64,000 nt of DNA from an uncultured Pelagibacteraceae bacterium (GCA_902578305.1 CACHCK010000003.1:130492-194491); one strand, 5' to 3'. Positions 27,860-37,761 are shown, counted from the stretch's first letter. Numbers and translations: made by a program. The notes: generated from the letters alone by a model not told the origin.

Positions 27860-28651
27860 TTAAGTAATATTATTAGCTTTTACTCTCTTAAATAGATTAA
27901 AAAAATTACTAGAAGTAATACTTTCAACTTCCGCTTCTTCAATATTAAGAATATCACTAATTTGTTTAATTGTATGTACTATGAATGCTGGAATATTTGT
28001 TTTTCCACGATTAGGTGTTGGGGCCAAATATGGGGAATCTGTCTCTACTAAAATTTTATCTCTATCTACCAGAGAAACAATATTTCTTAAATATGAAGAG
28101 TTCTTAAATGTAATAATTCCACTAAAGGAAATATAGAAACCTATATTCATCATATCTCTTGCAAATGTTTCAGTGCCAGTAAAACAATGAATGACACCAG
28201 AAAGATTGGAATTGTTCTTATGTGAGTAAAGAATATCTTTTGTTTCTTTTTCTGCTTCCCTACTATGAACTACTAACGGTAAATCGTGCTCTAGGGCTAT
28301 GTTTATATGTTTTTCAAATGATGCTATTTGATCTTTCTTTTTGCTATGATTATAATAAAAATCTAAACCCGTCTCCCCCACTGCTATAGTTTTTTTATTA
28401 TTTTTTATAACATTGTTAATTTTATTAAAAATAACTGCATCTAAATTTTCTGTTTCATGAGGATGGATACCTACGCTATTATAAATTTGTTTATATTTAT
28501 TACTAAGATTTACAATTTCATCAAATTCTTGTTCTTTAGTAGCTATATTTAACAAAAGACCAATGTTGCTGGCCATACATGTATCAATTATTTCATGTAA
28601 GGGTTTTTTGTACCGATTTGATATTAAATGACAGTGACTATCAACAATCAT
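27860..28651 (-). CDS. tatD: TatD-family metal-dependent deoxyribonuclease
   Basis: TIM-barrel hydrolase of 263 residues. Metal ligands are visible in DSHCHL (4-9), GETGLDFYY, VVHSREAE, GVIHCFTG and ETDSPYLAPTP. TatD proteins are nucleases linked to DNA turnover and quality control; despite the name they are not part of twin-arginine transport. It overlaps metG by four bases, in the common order tatD-metG-holB-tmk. Confidence 0.94.
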   Translation of the reverse strand: MIVDSHCHLISNRYKKPLHEIIDTCMASNIGLLLNIATKEQEFDEIVNLSNKYKQIYNSVGIHPHETENLDAVIFNKINNVIKNNKKTIAVGETGLDFYYNHSKKKDQIASFEKHINIALEHDLPLVVHSREAEKETKDILYSHKNNSNLSGVIHCFTGTETFARDMMNIGFYISFSGIITFKNSSYLRNIVSLVDRDKILVETDSPYLAPTPNRGKTNIPAFIVHTIKQISDILNIEEAEVESITSSNFFNLFKRVKANNIT

Positions 28652-30177
28652 GAGTGGATCCTATTAAATAAGTGATTTACTTTCGATAACTTTTTATCAT
28701 GTAAATCTATAGTATTCATTTTTTCAAAGAATAATTTAGTTTCAGAAATACTTAATATTTGAAATATTTTAGATGATGTATGAGGCATGATTGGATTGAT
28801 AAATATTGCTATATTTTTAATTTGATTTGCTGTCACAGCTAATACATTTAAGAATTTTTGATTGTCATTTTTTTCTAATTCCCATGGCTTATTGTCATTA
28901 AAATATTTATTTACTTTACCAATATGCTCCCAAACAAGCCTAATATAATCATGTATCTTAAATTCATTTATGAGATTTGATCCTTTTATCAATAATTCTT
29001 CGCATGATTTGTCTAAAATATCCTCTTCATTCCCTTTGTTTGAAATTTTAGGAATCACTGAATCGAGTCTTTTTTCGATCATAGAGAGTGATCTTTGGCA
29101 TAAGTTACCAAGGTCATTTACCAAATCACTATTGATTCTATTTATTAATGCATTCTTTGAAAAGTCCCCATCATTTCCAAAAGGAACTTCTCTTAGCAAA
29201 AAATATCTTAACTGATCAAGACCGTAATTCTTAATGATTTCAATTGGATCTATTACATTGCCTAGAGATTTTGATATTTTATTACCTTCATTTGTCCACC
29301 ATCCATGGGCAAATATTTTTTTTGGTAGGTCTAATTCTGCTGCTAATAAAAATGCCGGCCAATATACTGCATGGTGTCTTAATATATCTTTACCAACAAT
29401 GTGCACTACATTATTCCAGTATTCCTTCATATCATTCTCATATTCATTTAGATAATTAATTCCATTTGCGTAACATGTTAATGCATCTAGCCAAACGTAC
29501 ATAATATGAGTTTCATCTGTTGGTGTTTTTATTCCCCACTTAAAAGATGTTCTTGACACAGATAGATCATTTAAACCAGACTCTACAAATTTAATAACCT
29601 CATTTCTCTTTGAAGCTGGACTTATGAAATCTGGATTGCTCTTATACAAATCTAACAATTTATCAGACCATTCTGAAAGCTTAAAAAAATATGATTTTTC
29701 AGTAATCCACTCAACAGGACCACCAGTTATTGTTTTAAAAGTGCCATCATTCTGTTTTATCAAATCTTTTTCATTATAAAATGTTTCATCACTTATTGAA
29801 TACCATCCAGTGTATTCACCTAAATAAATTTGATCTCTTTCATAAAGTCGTTTCCATAAATATGAGGCGCCATTAATGTGTCTTTCTTCTGTAGTTCTTA
29901 TAAAATCATCATTTGATAAATTTAATGAGATAGTAAGATCTCTAAAGATTTGTGAGTTTTGATTACAAAGTTCTATGGGATTTATTTTTTTTGCTTCAGC
30001 TGCTTTTTGTATTTTAAGTCCATGCTCATCTGTTCCAGTTTGAAATCTAACATCATACCCTCTTAAACTCATAAATCTTGCAATAAAATCTGTTGCCACA
30101 GAAGTATATGCATGGCCTATATGAGGTTTGTCATTTACGTAATAAATTGGTGTTGTAATATAGTACTTGTTAGACAT
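28648..30177 (-). CDS. metG: Methionyl-tRNA synthetase
   Basis: Class I aminoacyl-tRNA synthetase of 509 residues. HIGH is at 19-22 (KPHIGHAYTS), and the KMSKS loop reads KISKS in GNKISKSLGN. It lacks the C-terminal tRNA-binding dimerisation domain of the long E. coli form, giving the short form usual in alphaproteobacteria. The WLDALTCY and WPAFLLAA segments are characteristic. Overlaps holB by eight bases and tatD by four. Confidence 0.97.
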   Translation of the reverse strand: MSNKYYITTPIYYVNDKPHIGHAYTSVATDFIARFMSLRGYDVRFQTGTDEHGLKIQKAAEAKKINPIELCNQNSQIFRDLTISLNLSNDDFIRTTEERHINGASYLWKRLYERDQIYLGEYTGWYSISDETFYNEKDLIKQNDGTFKTITGGPVEWITEKSYFFKLSEWSDKLLDLYKSNPDFISPASKRNEVIKFVESGLNDLSVSRTSFKWGIKTPTDETHIMYVWLDALTCYANGINYLNEYENDMKEYWNNVVHIVGKDILRHHAVYWPAFLLAAELDLPKKIFAHGWWTNEGNKISKSLGNVIDPIEIIKNYGLDQLRYFLLREVPFGNDGDFSKNALINRINSDLVNDLGNLCQRSLSMIEKRLDSVIPKISNKGNEEDILDKSCEELLIKGSNLINEFKIHDYIRLVWEHIGKVNKYFNDNKPWELEKNDNQKFLNVLAVTANQIKNIAIFINPIMPHTSSKIFQILSISETKLFFEKMNTIDLHDKKLSKVNHLFNRIHS

Positions 30178-31114
30178 TTTTTATTTTATAAAAAAGAGAA
30201 ACTATTAGAGTGGTATAATCTAGATTTAACCTTCTAAAATAATTTCGATAAGTTTTAATTATTTCAGATATCTTAAGCAATTTAAGAACTTCTTTTTCTT
30301 TTCCGTGTCTAGCCATGGATTTTGCTTCGTAAGATGTTAATAAGTAGATGTAATCAAAAAAAATAGAAATATCTTCATCTTTATTAAATTTTTTTGAAAT
30401 AAAGTTAGAATAATGCAAAGCAGTATTTGACTTTACTAACTTACGATCAATTAACAACTCCCTAAAATGACTCTGAATCTCATGTAATTCATAATTTATA
30501 ATATTTCTTGAAAGACTTAAAGAACCATTAGTTAGATTGAGTAAATCTTTATTAATGGGAGAATTACCGTTTAAGTTTTTAAAAAAAATTTCTTCGTTTA
30601 CTTTATTAAAATTTAATATATAGGATCTTGATCTAATCGTTTGCAAAACTTTTGATTTATTATGATTTATGATTATGAAATGAGAGTTTTTATGCGGCTC
30701 TTCTATTAATTTAAGTAGTGAATTACTGGCTTCTATCGATAGATCGTCTATTGTTTTAATTATACATACTCTCTTTTGACCAATATCGTCCTTTGTTTGA
30801 AAAAATGTATGAACATCTGATATGTCATCTCTATAAATTTGATTTTTAAATCTTTTTTTATCTTCTAAATAAATTTTCGATATTATGTATACAAACGGTG
30901 AATTTATATGATTATCATCTATGCAAGTATTAAGAAAATCTTCAAATGTTTGATCAGTTTTGTTTTTAACTATTAATTCTGAGAATGAGATAGCTATGTC
31001 TGATAACAGTTCGACTTCCCCTCCTGATAAAATTATAGATTGAGGTAAATTGTTTTGGTATAAACTAAATAATCTTTGCTTTTGGTTATAATAAATCTGA
31101 TCTAAAGTGCTCAT
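30170..31114 (-). CDS. holB: DNA polymerase III delta' subunit
   Basis: Clamp-loader subunit of 314 residues. Like other delta' proteins it lacks a functional Walker A motif (the expected site reads SGGEVELLSD), while the sensor region is kept: IKTIDDLSIEASNSLLKLIEEP, of which LLKLIEEP is diagnostic, followed by FIIINHN and TIRSR. Position between tmk and metG is standard. Overlaps both neighbours (four and eight bases). Confidence 0.92.
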   Translation of the reverse strand: MSTLDQIYYNQKQRLFSLYQNNLPQSIILSGGEVELLSDIAISFSELIVKNKTDQTFEDFLNTCIDDNHINSPFVYIISKIYLEDKKRFKNQIYRDDISDVHTFFQTKDDIGQKRVCIIKTIDDLSIEASNSLLKLIEEPHKNSHFIIINHNKSKVLQTIRSRSYILNFNKVNEEIFFKNLNGNSPINKDLLNLTNGSLSLSRNIINYELHEIQSHFRELLIDRKLVKSNTALHYSNFISKKFNKDEDISIFFDYIYLLTSYEAKSMARHGKEKEVLKLLKISEIIKTYRNYFRRLNLDYTTLIVSLFYKIKNV

Positions 31115-31737
31115 ATTCTTTTACTTCTTTCTAATATTTTCCATATCTTTTCTGAAACTTCAATTTTCTTCTGACTGGCATCAATAATCTTAATTCTTCT
31201 TTTGTTTATTTTTGCAATCTTCAAAAAAGAGTTTCTTACTTTTCTATGAAAATTTATATGCATATTTTCATATCTAAGTTCATTGTTACCTTTTCTTTTT
31301 GATCTAGCTAGGCCTGTCTTAGGGTCAATATCAAGCAAGAAAGTAATACTTGGTACTAAATTTTTAATTAAAATTTTATTCAATGAATTTATAAGTTTAA
31401 CATCAACTTTTTTACCATAACCCTGGTAAGCCATAGTTGAGTCAATATACCTGTCACATAATACCCAATATCCTTTTTTAAGATTAGGCATAATGACCTT
31501 ATCTATATGGTCTTTACGCGCTGTAAAAAGCAGCATCGTTTCAACAGTTCCAGACCATTTCTGATTTTTATCTTTTACAATTAAATTTCTTATTTTTTCA
31601 GCGTCTTTGGTTCCACCAGGTTCTCTAGTGATAACAACTTTTCTTTTTTTTGATAATTTTTTAGCAAGAAGTTTGATTTGAGTTGATTTGCCAGACCCTT
31701 CTCCGCCCTCAAAAGATATGAAACGTGAATTAATCAC
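31111..31737 (-). CDS. tmk: Thymidylate kinase (GTG start)
   Basis: Phosphorylates dTMP to dTDP. P-loop GGEGSGKS at 11-18, the DR motif in CDRYIDSTMAYQG, and TREPGGT are all present. Length 208 is normal. The start codon is GTG; the next codons give INSRFISFEGGEG, the usual N-terminus, so no better start exists. Overlaps holB by four bases and lies three bases downstream of the dac stop. Confidence 0.96.
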   Translation of the reverse strand: MINSRFISFEGGEGSGKSTQIKLLAKKLSKKRKVVITREPGGTKDAEKIRNLIVKDKNQKWSGTVETMLLFTARKDHIDKVIMPNLKKGYWVLCDRYIDSTMAYQGYGKKVDVKLINSLNKILIKNLVPSITFLLDIDPKTGLARSKRKGNNELRYENMHINFHRKVRNSFLKIAKINKRRIKIIDASQKKIEVSEKIWKILERSKRI

Positions 31738-31740
31738 TGA

Positions 31741-32877
31741 TTAGACAAATAAATTAATAATAGATTGATAAATGTAGCTAAAAAATCTTGAAAAAATATT
31801 TGTTCTTTTTAGTTCATTTGTAGAATAGATGTCAAAATATTCAGGTGACTCATTAGGTATGTTTACTTTTAATTGTCCAATTTTTGTTCCAGCGGCAACT
31901 GGAAAGCTAATTTGACTGTCCAACTCAATACTAAAATCTAAACTCTTATTTTTAGTTTTAGGGACTGTTAAAATTATATCTGACGAAGCACTAACTGATG
32001 ACAATGATTCATTTGAACCAGGAACCTTGATTAAATCAATCTCTTGAGACTTTTTAAAAAGCTCAATATTTTCATATTCTCTAAATGCCCAAGTAATAAG
32101 CCTTGATGAGCCTTGAGACCTTTTTTGCTGTGAACTAAAGCCGTTTGTTACAGAAATTACTCTTCGATTTCCTTCAACGGCAGATGCCGCAAGTCCGTAA
32201 CCTGAAATTGATAAATGACCTGTTTTAAGGCCATCCACACCCATTTTTTTATATAACAATGGATTTCTATTTTTTTGTTTTATTCCAGACCATTCAAATT
32301 CAGTTTCTGCAAATAAATGATAGTACTCTGGAAACTCATTGATTAAATATTGAGATAAAATTGCTATATCGTATGCAGTCGAATAATTATCGTTACTGTG
32401 CATACCAGTTGAGTTAGTAAAATTTGTATTCAACATACCAATTTCTTTAGCCTTGGATGTCATAATGATAGCAAATGCTTCTTCGGATCCAGCGATATTT
32501 TCAGCAATAACTATGCAAGCATCATTTCCAGATTGAACAATAATTCCTCTTAATAAGTCTTCAACTCTAATTTCTTTATCTACTTCGACAAACATAGACG
32601 ACCCTTCTCGCTCTCTCCAAGCTTTCTCTGAAACAAGAAATTTATCATCCAAAGAGAGAGTTCCGTTTGATAATTTTTCAAATACTATTAGAGTTGTCAT
32701 GATTTTTGTCATTGAGGCTGGGTATGTTTTTTTATTCATTTCTTTTTCAAAAAGAACTTTCCCTGTAGTAGCATCAATAATTACTGCTGTTTCAGCTTCA
32801 GTATCTATAAATGACGCCTGTACAAAAGGAATTGGAATAAATATTAGGTAAAAAATTACTAGTCTAAGTAAATGCAT
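31741..32877 (-). CDS. D-alanyl-D-alanine carboxypeptidase (PBP5/6 type)
   Basis: Periplasmic peptidoglycan-trimming enzyme of the DacA/DacC/DacF family. A signal peptide covers about residues 1-21. The three penicillin-binding motifs are in order: Ser55-x-x-Lys58 in PASMTK, SGN at 116-118, and KTG at 218-220. A C-terminal PBP5-like domain ends in an amphipathic stretch (SRFFSYIYQSIINLFV) that would attach it to the membrane. Length 378 is typical. It is followed by tmk and preceded by rlpA. Confidence 0.94.
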   Translation of the reverse strand: MHLLRLVIFYLIFIPIPFVQASFIDTEAETAVIIDATTGKVLFEKEMNKKTYPASMTKIMTTLIVFEKLSNGTLSLDDKFLVSEKAWREREGSSMFVEVDKEIRVEDLLRGIIVQSGNDACIVIAENIAGSEEAFAIIMTSKAKEIGMLNTNFTNSTGMHSNDNYSTAYDIAILSQYLINEFPEYYHLFAETEFEWSGIKQKNRNPLLYKKMGVDGLKTGHLSISGYGLAASAVEGNRRVISVTNGFSSQQKRSQGSSRLITWAFREYENIELFKKSQEIDLIKVPGSNESLSSVSASSDIILTVPKTKNKSLDFSIELDSQISFPVAAGTKIGQLKVNIPNESPEYFDIYSTNELKRTNIFSRFFSYIYQSIINLFV

Positions 32878-32886
32878 ATTATCTTT

Positions 32887-33738
32887 TTATATTAAAAATA
32901 TTGATAAATCTTCATATTTTTTAAATGTGTCATCTTTGAGATCATTCATTAAATTATTTACGTCTTCATATGGCCCAATAAGTACTCTGAATATTTGAGT
33001 ACCTCCATTAGTTGTCATGTTATAGACTTTAGCTTTGAATTTTGATAACTCATCTAAAACAATTTTCGCGTTTTCTAAAAATGAAAATGTTGCGATATTT
33101 AGATATATTTCATTATATTGTCGTTTTTCTATAGTCTTAATATCAGACACATTAGTAACTATTTCTGTATTAGGAATTTCAGCACCTATCACAACAACAT
33201 CTGAAATAGGTGCTTCTACCACCTTCTTCTCCTCTTCAAAAGTTTGTGTTTCAGAGAGAATGAAGCTTTCGTTTGTATTAATTAGCTCTATCTTCACTAA
33301 CCCACCTCCGCTATTCAAATTTAATTCTTTAAATACTCCTGATGATAAATTAATTATATGCGTAGATGAATATGCTCCTCTATTGTTGACTCTAACTTTA
33401 GTTGTTCTGCCGTTTTCTAAGTTTGTAACCTCAAGTATTGATGGCAATGGAAGTGATCTATGAGATCCAGAATGCACATCATTATGAAAAAATTCCTTAT
33501 TTGTTGTCATGTCACCATTGTTTAATTCTATCTCGATTTCAGCAATTCCTACTTCTGTATATGATTTATAATCTCTTGGATAAAACCATTTACCATCAAC
33601 TTGGTAAGGTCCTTCAATATATTTTTCTATTAATGAAATATTTTTGTTTTTATTGCTATCTTCAATTACTAATGGAACAATATTAACAGCAGCGCATTGT
33701 GACAACAAAAGAATTAATAATAAATAAATATATTTCAT
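32887..33738 (-). CDS. rlpA: RlpA-like septal ring lytic transglycosylase, lipoprotein with SPOR domain
   Basis: The ATG at 33738 is preferred to an upstream TTG because it overlaps the mltB stop (TGATG) and starts directly at the signal sequence. The lipobox LLSQC ends near residue 15, giving a lipoprotein. A double-psi beta-barrel domain follows, with GIAEIE, THIINLS and VRVNNRGAY in RlpA-like positions, and a C-terminal SPOR domain (about 210-283) that binds denuded glycan at division sites. The barrel sequence is diverged from E. coli RlpA. Context between mltB and dac supports a cell-wall role. Confidence 0.88.
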   Translation of the reverse strand: MKYIYLLLILLLSQCAAVNIVPLVIEDSNKNKNISLIEKYIEGPYQVDGKWFYPRDYKSYTEVGIAEIEIELNNGDMTTNKEFFHNDVHSGSHRSLPLPSILEVTNLENGRTTKVRVNNRGAYSSTHIINLSSGVFKELNLNSGGGLVKIELINTNESFILSETQTFEEEKKVVEAPISDVVVIGAEIPNTEIVTNVSDIKTIEKRQYNEIYLNIATFSFLENAKIVLDELSKFKAKVYNMTTNGGTQIFRVLIGPYEDVNNLMNDLKDDTFKKYEDLSIFLI

Positions 33739-34769
33739 CAATGATATTCTATCATATCAGAAAGAGTGCCAACTGATATTCCAAAAAACAGCGATCTATT
33801 CCACTTCATGATGACCTTGAAATTTTCATATACTAAGAATTTTTTTCCATCTTCGCCTTCAGGAAACACTAAATATGCATCTAAGTTTTTATTTGGAAGT
33901 TTTTCTCCATTTACTTTTAAAACTCCTAATTCTGACCATTCAGATAATTTTCTTGAAACTTCTATTTTTTTTGCAGAAGTAGTAATAAGGTCCTTATTTA
34001 TTGGTTTAGTAGTAATAACTTCCCTGCCCCATGTAAGATTATTATCCCATCCTGAGCTGCTTAAATAATTAGCGGAAGATGCAAATACATCATTTAGGGT
34101 GGTCCATATATCTTTTCTTTCATCTTCATTGTAATCAATTGCATAACTTAGAAAACTTGAAGGCATAAATTGGTTTTGACCCATTGCACCTGCCCAAGAA
34201 CCCATCATATTCTCTGCATCAATGTGTCCTTCATTAATAATTTTAAGTGCATTAATTAGCTCCTCAGTAAAAAAGTCTCTTCTACGAAGATCGTGAGATA
34301 ATGTTGAGAGTGAACGTATTACATTAAACGATCCAGTAAATTTACCAAAACTTGTTTCTATGCCCCATAGAGCTAAAAGGAAGCGTGGTTGAACACCAAA
34401 TTCATTTGAAACTTTTTCTAGAATATCTTTATTTTCTTTATAGAGCCTTTTCCCTGTTTTTACTCTACTTGCGGGAGTAGTATTCGATAAATATTTCTCA
34501 AGTGTAAGAGTAAATTCAGGCTGTGATCTATCAAGTTCTAATACTCTTTCATTCTGTGTAATATTCTTGATGCTATTATTTAGTGTTTCTTTTGAGATCC
34601 CCTCTTTGAGTGCGAGATTTTCAATATAAATAAGCCAATCTTCAAAAGATCCTTGTTCATCTGCTTGCAATGAAGATAAATTAATTATAGTAAATACTGT
34701 TATTACGGAGAATAAACTAACTAATTTAGAAATATAAATAATTAAATTTGATGAAGAAAATAAAGTCAT
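33738..34769 (-). CDS. Lytic murein transglycosylase MltB family
   Basis: Cleaves peptidoglycan glycan strands. An N-terminal hydrophobic segment (about 12-36) ends before DEQGSFEDW and is probably a signal peptide. The catalytic glutamate lies in LALWGIETSFGKFTG, and GSWAGAMGQNQFMPSSFL is the substrate-binding motif of the family. Length 343 is normal. Its ATG sits inside the first codons of the divergent downstream-oriented PLP gene, so the two genes overlap at their 5' ends by 19 bases. No alternative ATG, GTG or TTG precedes the end of the signal sequence. Confidence 0.93.
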   Translation of the reverse strand: MTLFSSSNLIIYISKLVSLFSVITVFTIINLSSLQADEQGSFEDWLIYIENLALKEGISKETLNNSIKNITQNERVLELDRSQPEFTLTLEKYLSNTTPASRVKTGKRLYKENKDILEKVSNEFGVQPRFLLALWGIETSFGKFTGSFNVIRSLSTLSHDLRRRDFFTEELINALKIINEGHIDAENMMGSWAGAMGQNQFMPSSFLSYAIDYNEDERKDIWTTLNDVFASSANYLSSSGWDNNLTWGREVITTKPINKDLITTSAKKIEVSRKLSEWSELGVLKVNGEKLPNKNLDAYLVFPEGEDGKKFLVYENFKVIMKWNRSLFFGISVGTLSDMIEYH

Positions 34770-35722
34770 TGGTTGATTTAATTGGTAATACTCCTATTGT
34801 TCAAGCTAAAAATTTAGACACCGGAAAATGTAATCTTTTTCTTAAAATGGAAAGCCTTAATCCAGGCTCTTCCATAAAAGATAGAGTGGCTCTAAGAATC
34901 ATTGAGGATGCTGAAGCTCAAGGAAAGTTAAAGAAAGGATCAACAGTTGTTGAAGCTACAGCTGGTAACACCGGCCTTGGTCTAGCATTGATTGCACTTT
35001 TAAAAGGATATAAGTCAAAAGTTGTAATTCTTGATAAGATGAACCATAACAAAATACTTCATCTTAAATCCCTCGGCGCAGAAGTTATTTTGGCAAGAAG
35101 TGATGTGGGACCTGATAGTCCTGAGCATTATGTAAATGTAGCTAAAGAAGTTGCAAATAATACTCCTGATTCATTTATGGCCAACCAGTTTACAAATATG
35201 TCAAATCCCCAGGCTCATGAATATTCAACTGGTCCAGAAATTCTGGATCAAATGAGTAATGATGTTGATGCTGTTGTTTGTGGGGTTGGTACAGGAGGGA
35301 CAATTTCAGGCTTAGGTAAATTTTTTTCAGAGCATAGTCCAAAAACCGAAATGGTTCTTGCAGATCCAAAAGGTTCAATAGTTAAAGATGCTGTTGAAAA
35401 CAAACCATTAAAAAAAGCAGACTATTCATGGCTTGTTGAGGGTATAGGTGAAGATTTCATTCCTGATACTTTGGAATTAAAATATATAAAAAAAGCTTAT
35501 GAAGTTACAAACGAAGAAGCTTTTAGCATGATTAGAGAATTGGCTTTGAAGGAGGGAATTTTGGGAGGCTCATCAAGTGGAACTCTTATTTCAGCGGCAA
35601 TTAAATATTGCAAGGACCAAGATAAAGAAAAAAATGTAGTTACATTTGTTTGTGATAATGGTGAAAAATATTTAAATACAGCGTATAATGAAGAATGGTT
35701 AAAAGAAAAAAATCTTATATAA
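34751..35722 (+). CDS. Cystathionine beta-synthase-like PLP enzyme (no CBS regulatory domain)
   Basis: Fold type II PLP enzyme of 323 residues. PLP lysine is Lys43 in GSSIKDRVA; the phosphate loop is CGVGTGGTISG; TAGNTGLGLA and GILGGSSSG are also family motifs. The segment LDKMNHNKILHLKSLGAEV and PEHYVNVA resemble cystathionine beta-synthase more than CysK, and the next gene encodes a gamma-lyase/synthase, so homocysteine plus serine to cystathionine is the better guess; cysteine synthase remains possible. No haem-binding N-terminus or CBS pair is present. The ATG at 34751 is chosen over TTG three bases earlier. Confidence 0.85.
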   Translation: MKKIKSLVDLIGNTPIVQAKNLDTGKCNLFLKMESLNPGSSIKDRVALRIIEDAEAQGKLKKGSTVVEATAGNTGLGLALIALLKGYKSKVVILDKMNHNKILHLKSLGAEVILARSDVGPDSPEHYVNVAKEVANNTPDSFMANQFTNMSNPQAHEYSTGPEILDQMSNDVDAVVCGVGTGGTISGLGKFFSEHSPKTEMVLADPKGSIVKDAVENKPLKKADYSWLVEGIGEDFIPDTLELKYIKKAYEVTNEEAFSMIRELALKEGILGGSSSGTLISAAIKYCKDQDKEKNVVTFVCDNGEKYLNTAYNEEWLKEKNLI

Positions 35723-36861
35723 AGAAAATAAATCAGCTTGATACTTTATCAGTGCATGCTGGGGTCAAAACAGATCCATTAACCGGAGCCGTAATGACTC
35801 CTATTTATGCAACATCCACTTATGCTCATGATAGACCTGGGGAGCATAAAGGATATGAATATTCAAGAAGTCAAAATCCCACAAGAGAAGTTTTAGAAAA
35901 TTCAATTGCTGAATTAGAAAGCGGACATAAAGCATTTGCATTTGCTTCAGGGGTTGCTGCTCAAACAGCGGTTTTAGATCTTTTAAAGCCTGGAGATCAT
36001 GTAATTGCTTTTGATGACCTATATGGTGGTACTTTTAGGTTGTTTAATGAAATTAAGAGCAAGTCATCAAATATTGAATTCACATTCGTTGATTTAAATA
36101 CAAATTTTTCAAAAGAAATTAAAAAGAATACAAAAATGATTTGGATTGAAACTCCAACAAATCCACTACTTAAAATTACGGACTTAAAAAGAATAGCCCG
36201 TATTGCAAGAAAAAATAAGCTTATAACTGTATGTGATAATACATTTGCCACACCTTACAATCAAAGACCGCTTGAACATGGAATTGATATTGTTAATCAC
36301 TCGACAACAAAATATATCAACGGTCACTCTGATGTTATTGGTGGAGCCTTGGTAATTGGAAAGAATAAAAAACTTGAGAAAAAATTAGCCCTAATACAAA
36401 ATTCTACGGGCGCCGTTCCAAGTCCTTTTGATTGTTTTCTTACCTTGAGAGGAATTAAAACACTAGCTATTAGAATGAAAAAACATAATGAAAATGGAAT
36501 TAAAGTTGCTCGCTTTTTAAGATCACATAAAAAAGCATTAAACGTAACGTATCCTGGGTTACCTAATCATAAACAGAAAGATATTGCGCTTAAACAAATG
36601 AACGGGTTTGGTGGAATGATCACCTTTATCTATGATGGGAATATGTCAGAAATATCCAAGTTTATGCGTAAATTAAGAATTTTTACTATAGCTGAGAGTT
36701 TGGGGGGAGTTGAGTCTTTAATTGAGTCCCCTGCTTTAATGACACATGCATATTTAGACGATAAATCCTTTAATCAAGTGCCCAAAAAGCTAGTCAGATT
36801 ATCTGTTGGCATAGAAGACAGTGATGATCTTATAGAGGACTTAAATCAAGCTTTTAAATAA
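35695..36861 (+). CDS. Cystathionine gamma-lyase/gamma-synthase family enzyme
   Basis: Cys/Met metabolism PLP enzyme of 388 residues. Key segments are SVHAGV, YEYSRSQNPTR, FASGVAAQ, and the PLP lysine Lys206 in NHSTTKYINGHSD; the C-terminal ESLGGVESL is typical. It overlaps the preceding PLP gene by 28 bases, so the two act together. With a beta-synthase partner the likely role is splitting cystathionine to cysteine (reverse transsulfuration); gamma-synthase (MetB) cannot be excluded. Ends exactly where the convergent phosphotransacylase gene ends. Confidence 0.88.
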   Translation: MVKRKKSYIKKINQLDTLSVHAGVKTDPLTGAVMTPIYATSTYAHDRPGEHKGYEYSRSQNPTREVLENSIAELESGHKAFAFASGVAAQTAVLDLLKPGDHVIAFDDLYGGTFRLFNEIKSKSSNIEFTFVDLNTNFSKEIKKNTKMIWIETPTNPLLKITDLKRIARIARKNKLITVCDNTFATPYNQRPLEHGIDIVNHSTTKYINGHSDVIGGALVIGKNKKLEKKLALIQNSTGAVPSPFDCFLTLRGIKTLAIRMKKHNENGIKVARFLRSHKKALNVTYPGLPNHKQKDIALKQMNGFGGMITFIYDGNMSEISKFMRKLRIFTIAESLGGVESLIESPALMTHAYLDDKSFNQVPKKLVRLSVGIEDSDDLIEDLNQAFK

Positions 36862-37761
36862 TTAATAGGTGCAAATTACAGCATTTATTATAGATGCCAT
36901 TCTAGATTTTTCATCATCTGATCTACTTGTTATAACAACAGGACTTTTACCGCCAATTACAAATCCTCCAGCAGTAGCGTTCGCAAAATGTACAAGAGAT
37001 TTTACGAGTGCATTTCCTGTTTCTATATTTGGAACAATAATAACATTGGCATTACCTGGAACTTTCCCTAGTGTTCCTTTTATTTTTGCGGATTCTTGTG
37101 AAATAGCATTATCCAAAGCAAAAGGTCCCTCAACAGGAGTATCTGAGTGATTAATTTTTGCCCATTCAACGAGATCATGTGCTTCAATAGAGCTTGGCAT
37201 TTGCTTTAGTTTCTCTTCGGTTGCTGATAAAACGGCAACATATGGATTGAAAGAAGAAATTTTTTTAATGTAATCGAGTACATTCGATAAAATATGTTTT
37301 TTTGTCTCCAAACTTGGGGATATATTCAAAGCACCATCAGTAATAATAATTGGATTACGTGAATCATTTGGAAAAGTCATAAACCAAATGTGGCTTAAGC
37401 GCTTCCCCCTTATTCTTAAATTATATTCTTTTTTTATATACTCACCCATCAAAACATCTGTATGAAGATGACCTTTTATGATTATATTTTTTTCTAAACC
37501 GGTGTCCCTACTCGCTACCTCACAGGCAATTTTTGATGACTCTTCTTCTGAAGAACTCTCAATTAATTTATCTTTTGATAATGACCACTTATGCTTATCA
37601 ATGAAGGCTGTCATAAATTCAATATTTCCTATGAGTACTGGATTTATTAATTTTTGACTTTCTGCATCCATAATTGTCTTCAGAATCAAATCATTATTAG
37701 CATTTGCAACTATACCTCTAGTAATTCTATTTTTGTCAATATAATCAATATTTTGTATCAT
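36862..37761 (-). CDS. Phosphate acetyl/butyryltransferase family enzyme
   Basis: Transfers acyl groups between CoA and phosphate. The 299-residue chain fits the short Pta/Ptb family: VEGPFALDNAIS, GNANVIIVPNIETGNALVKS and GGFVIGGKSPVVITSRSD are the conserved C-terminal features (quoted in short pieces: PNIETGN, SPVVITSRSD). Substrate preference (acetyl, butyryl or other) cannot be assigned. No acetate or butyrate kinase gene is beside it. Upstream lie two tiny membrane-peptide frames in the same direction. Confidence 0.85.
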   Translation of the reverse strand: MIQNIDYIDKNRITRGIVANANNDLILKTIMDAESQKLINPVLIGNIEFMTAFIDKHKWSLSKDKLIESSSEEESSKIACEVASRDTGLEKNIIIKGHLHTDVLMGEYIKKEYNLRIRGKRLSHIWFMTFPNDSRNPIIITDGALNISPSLETKKHILSNVLDYIKKISSFNPYVAVLSATEEKLKQMPSSIEAHDLVEWAKINHSDTPVEGPFALDNAISQESAKIKGTLGKVPGNANVIIVPNIETGNALVKSLVHFANATAGGFVIGGKSPVVITSRSDDEKSRMASIINAVICTY

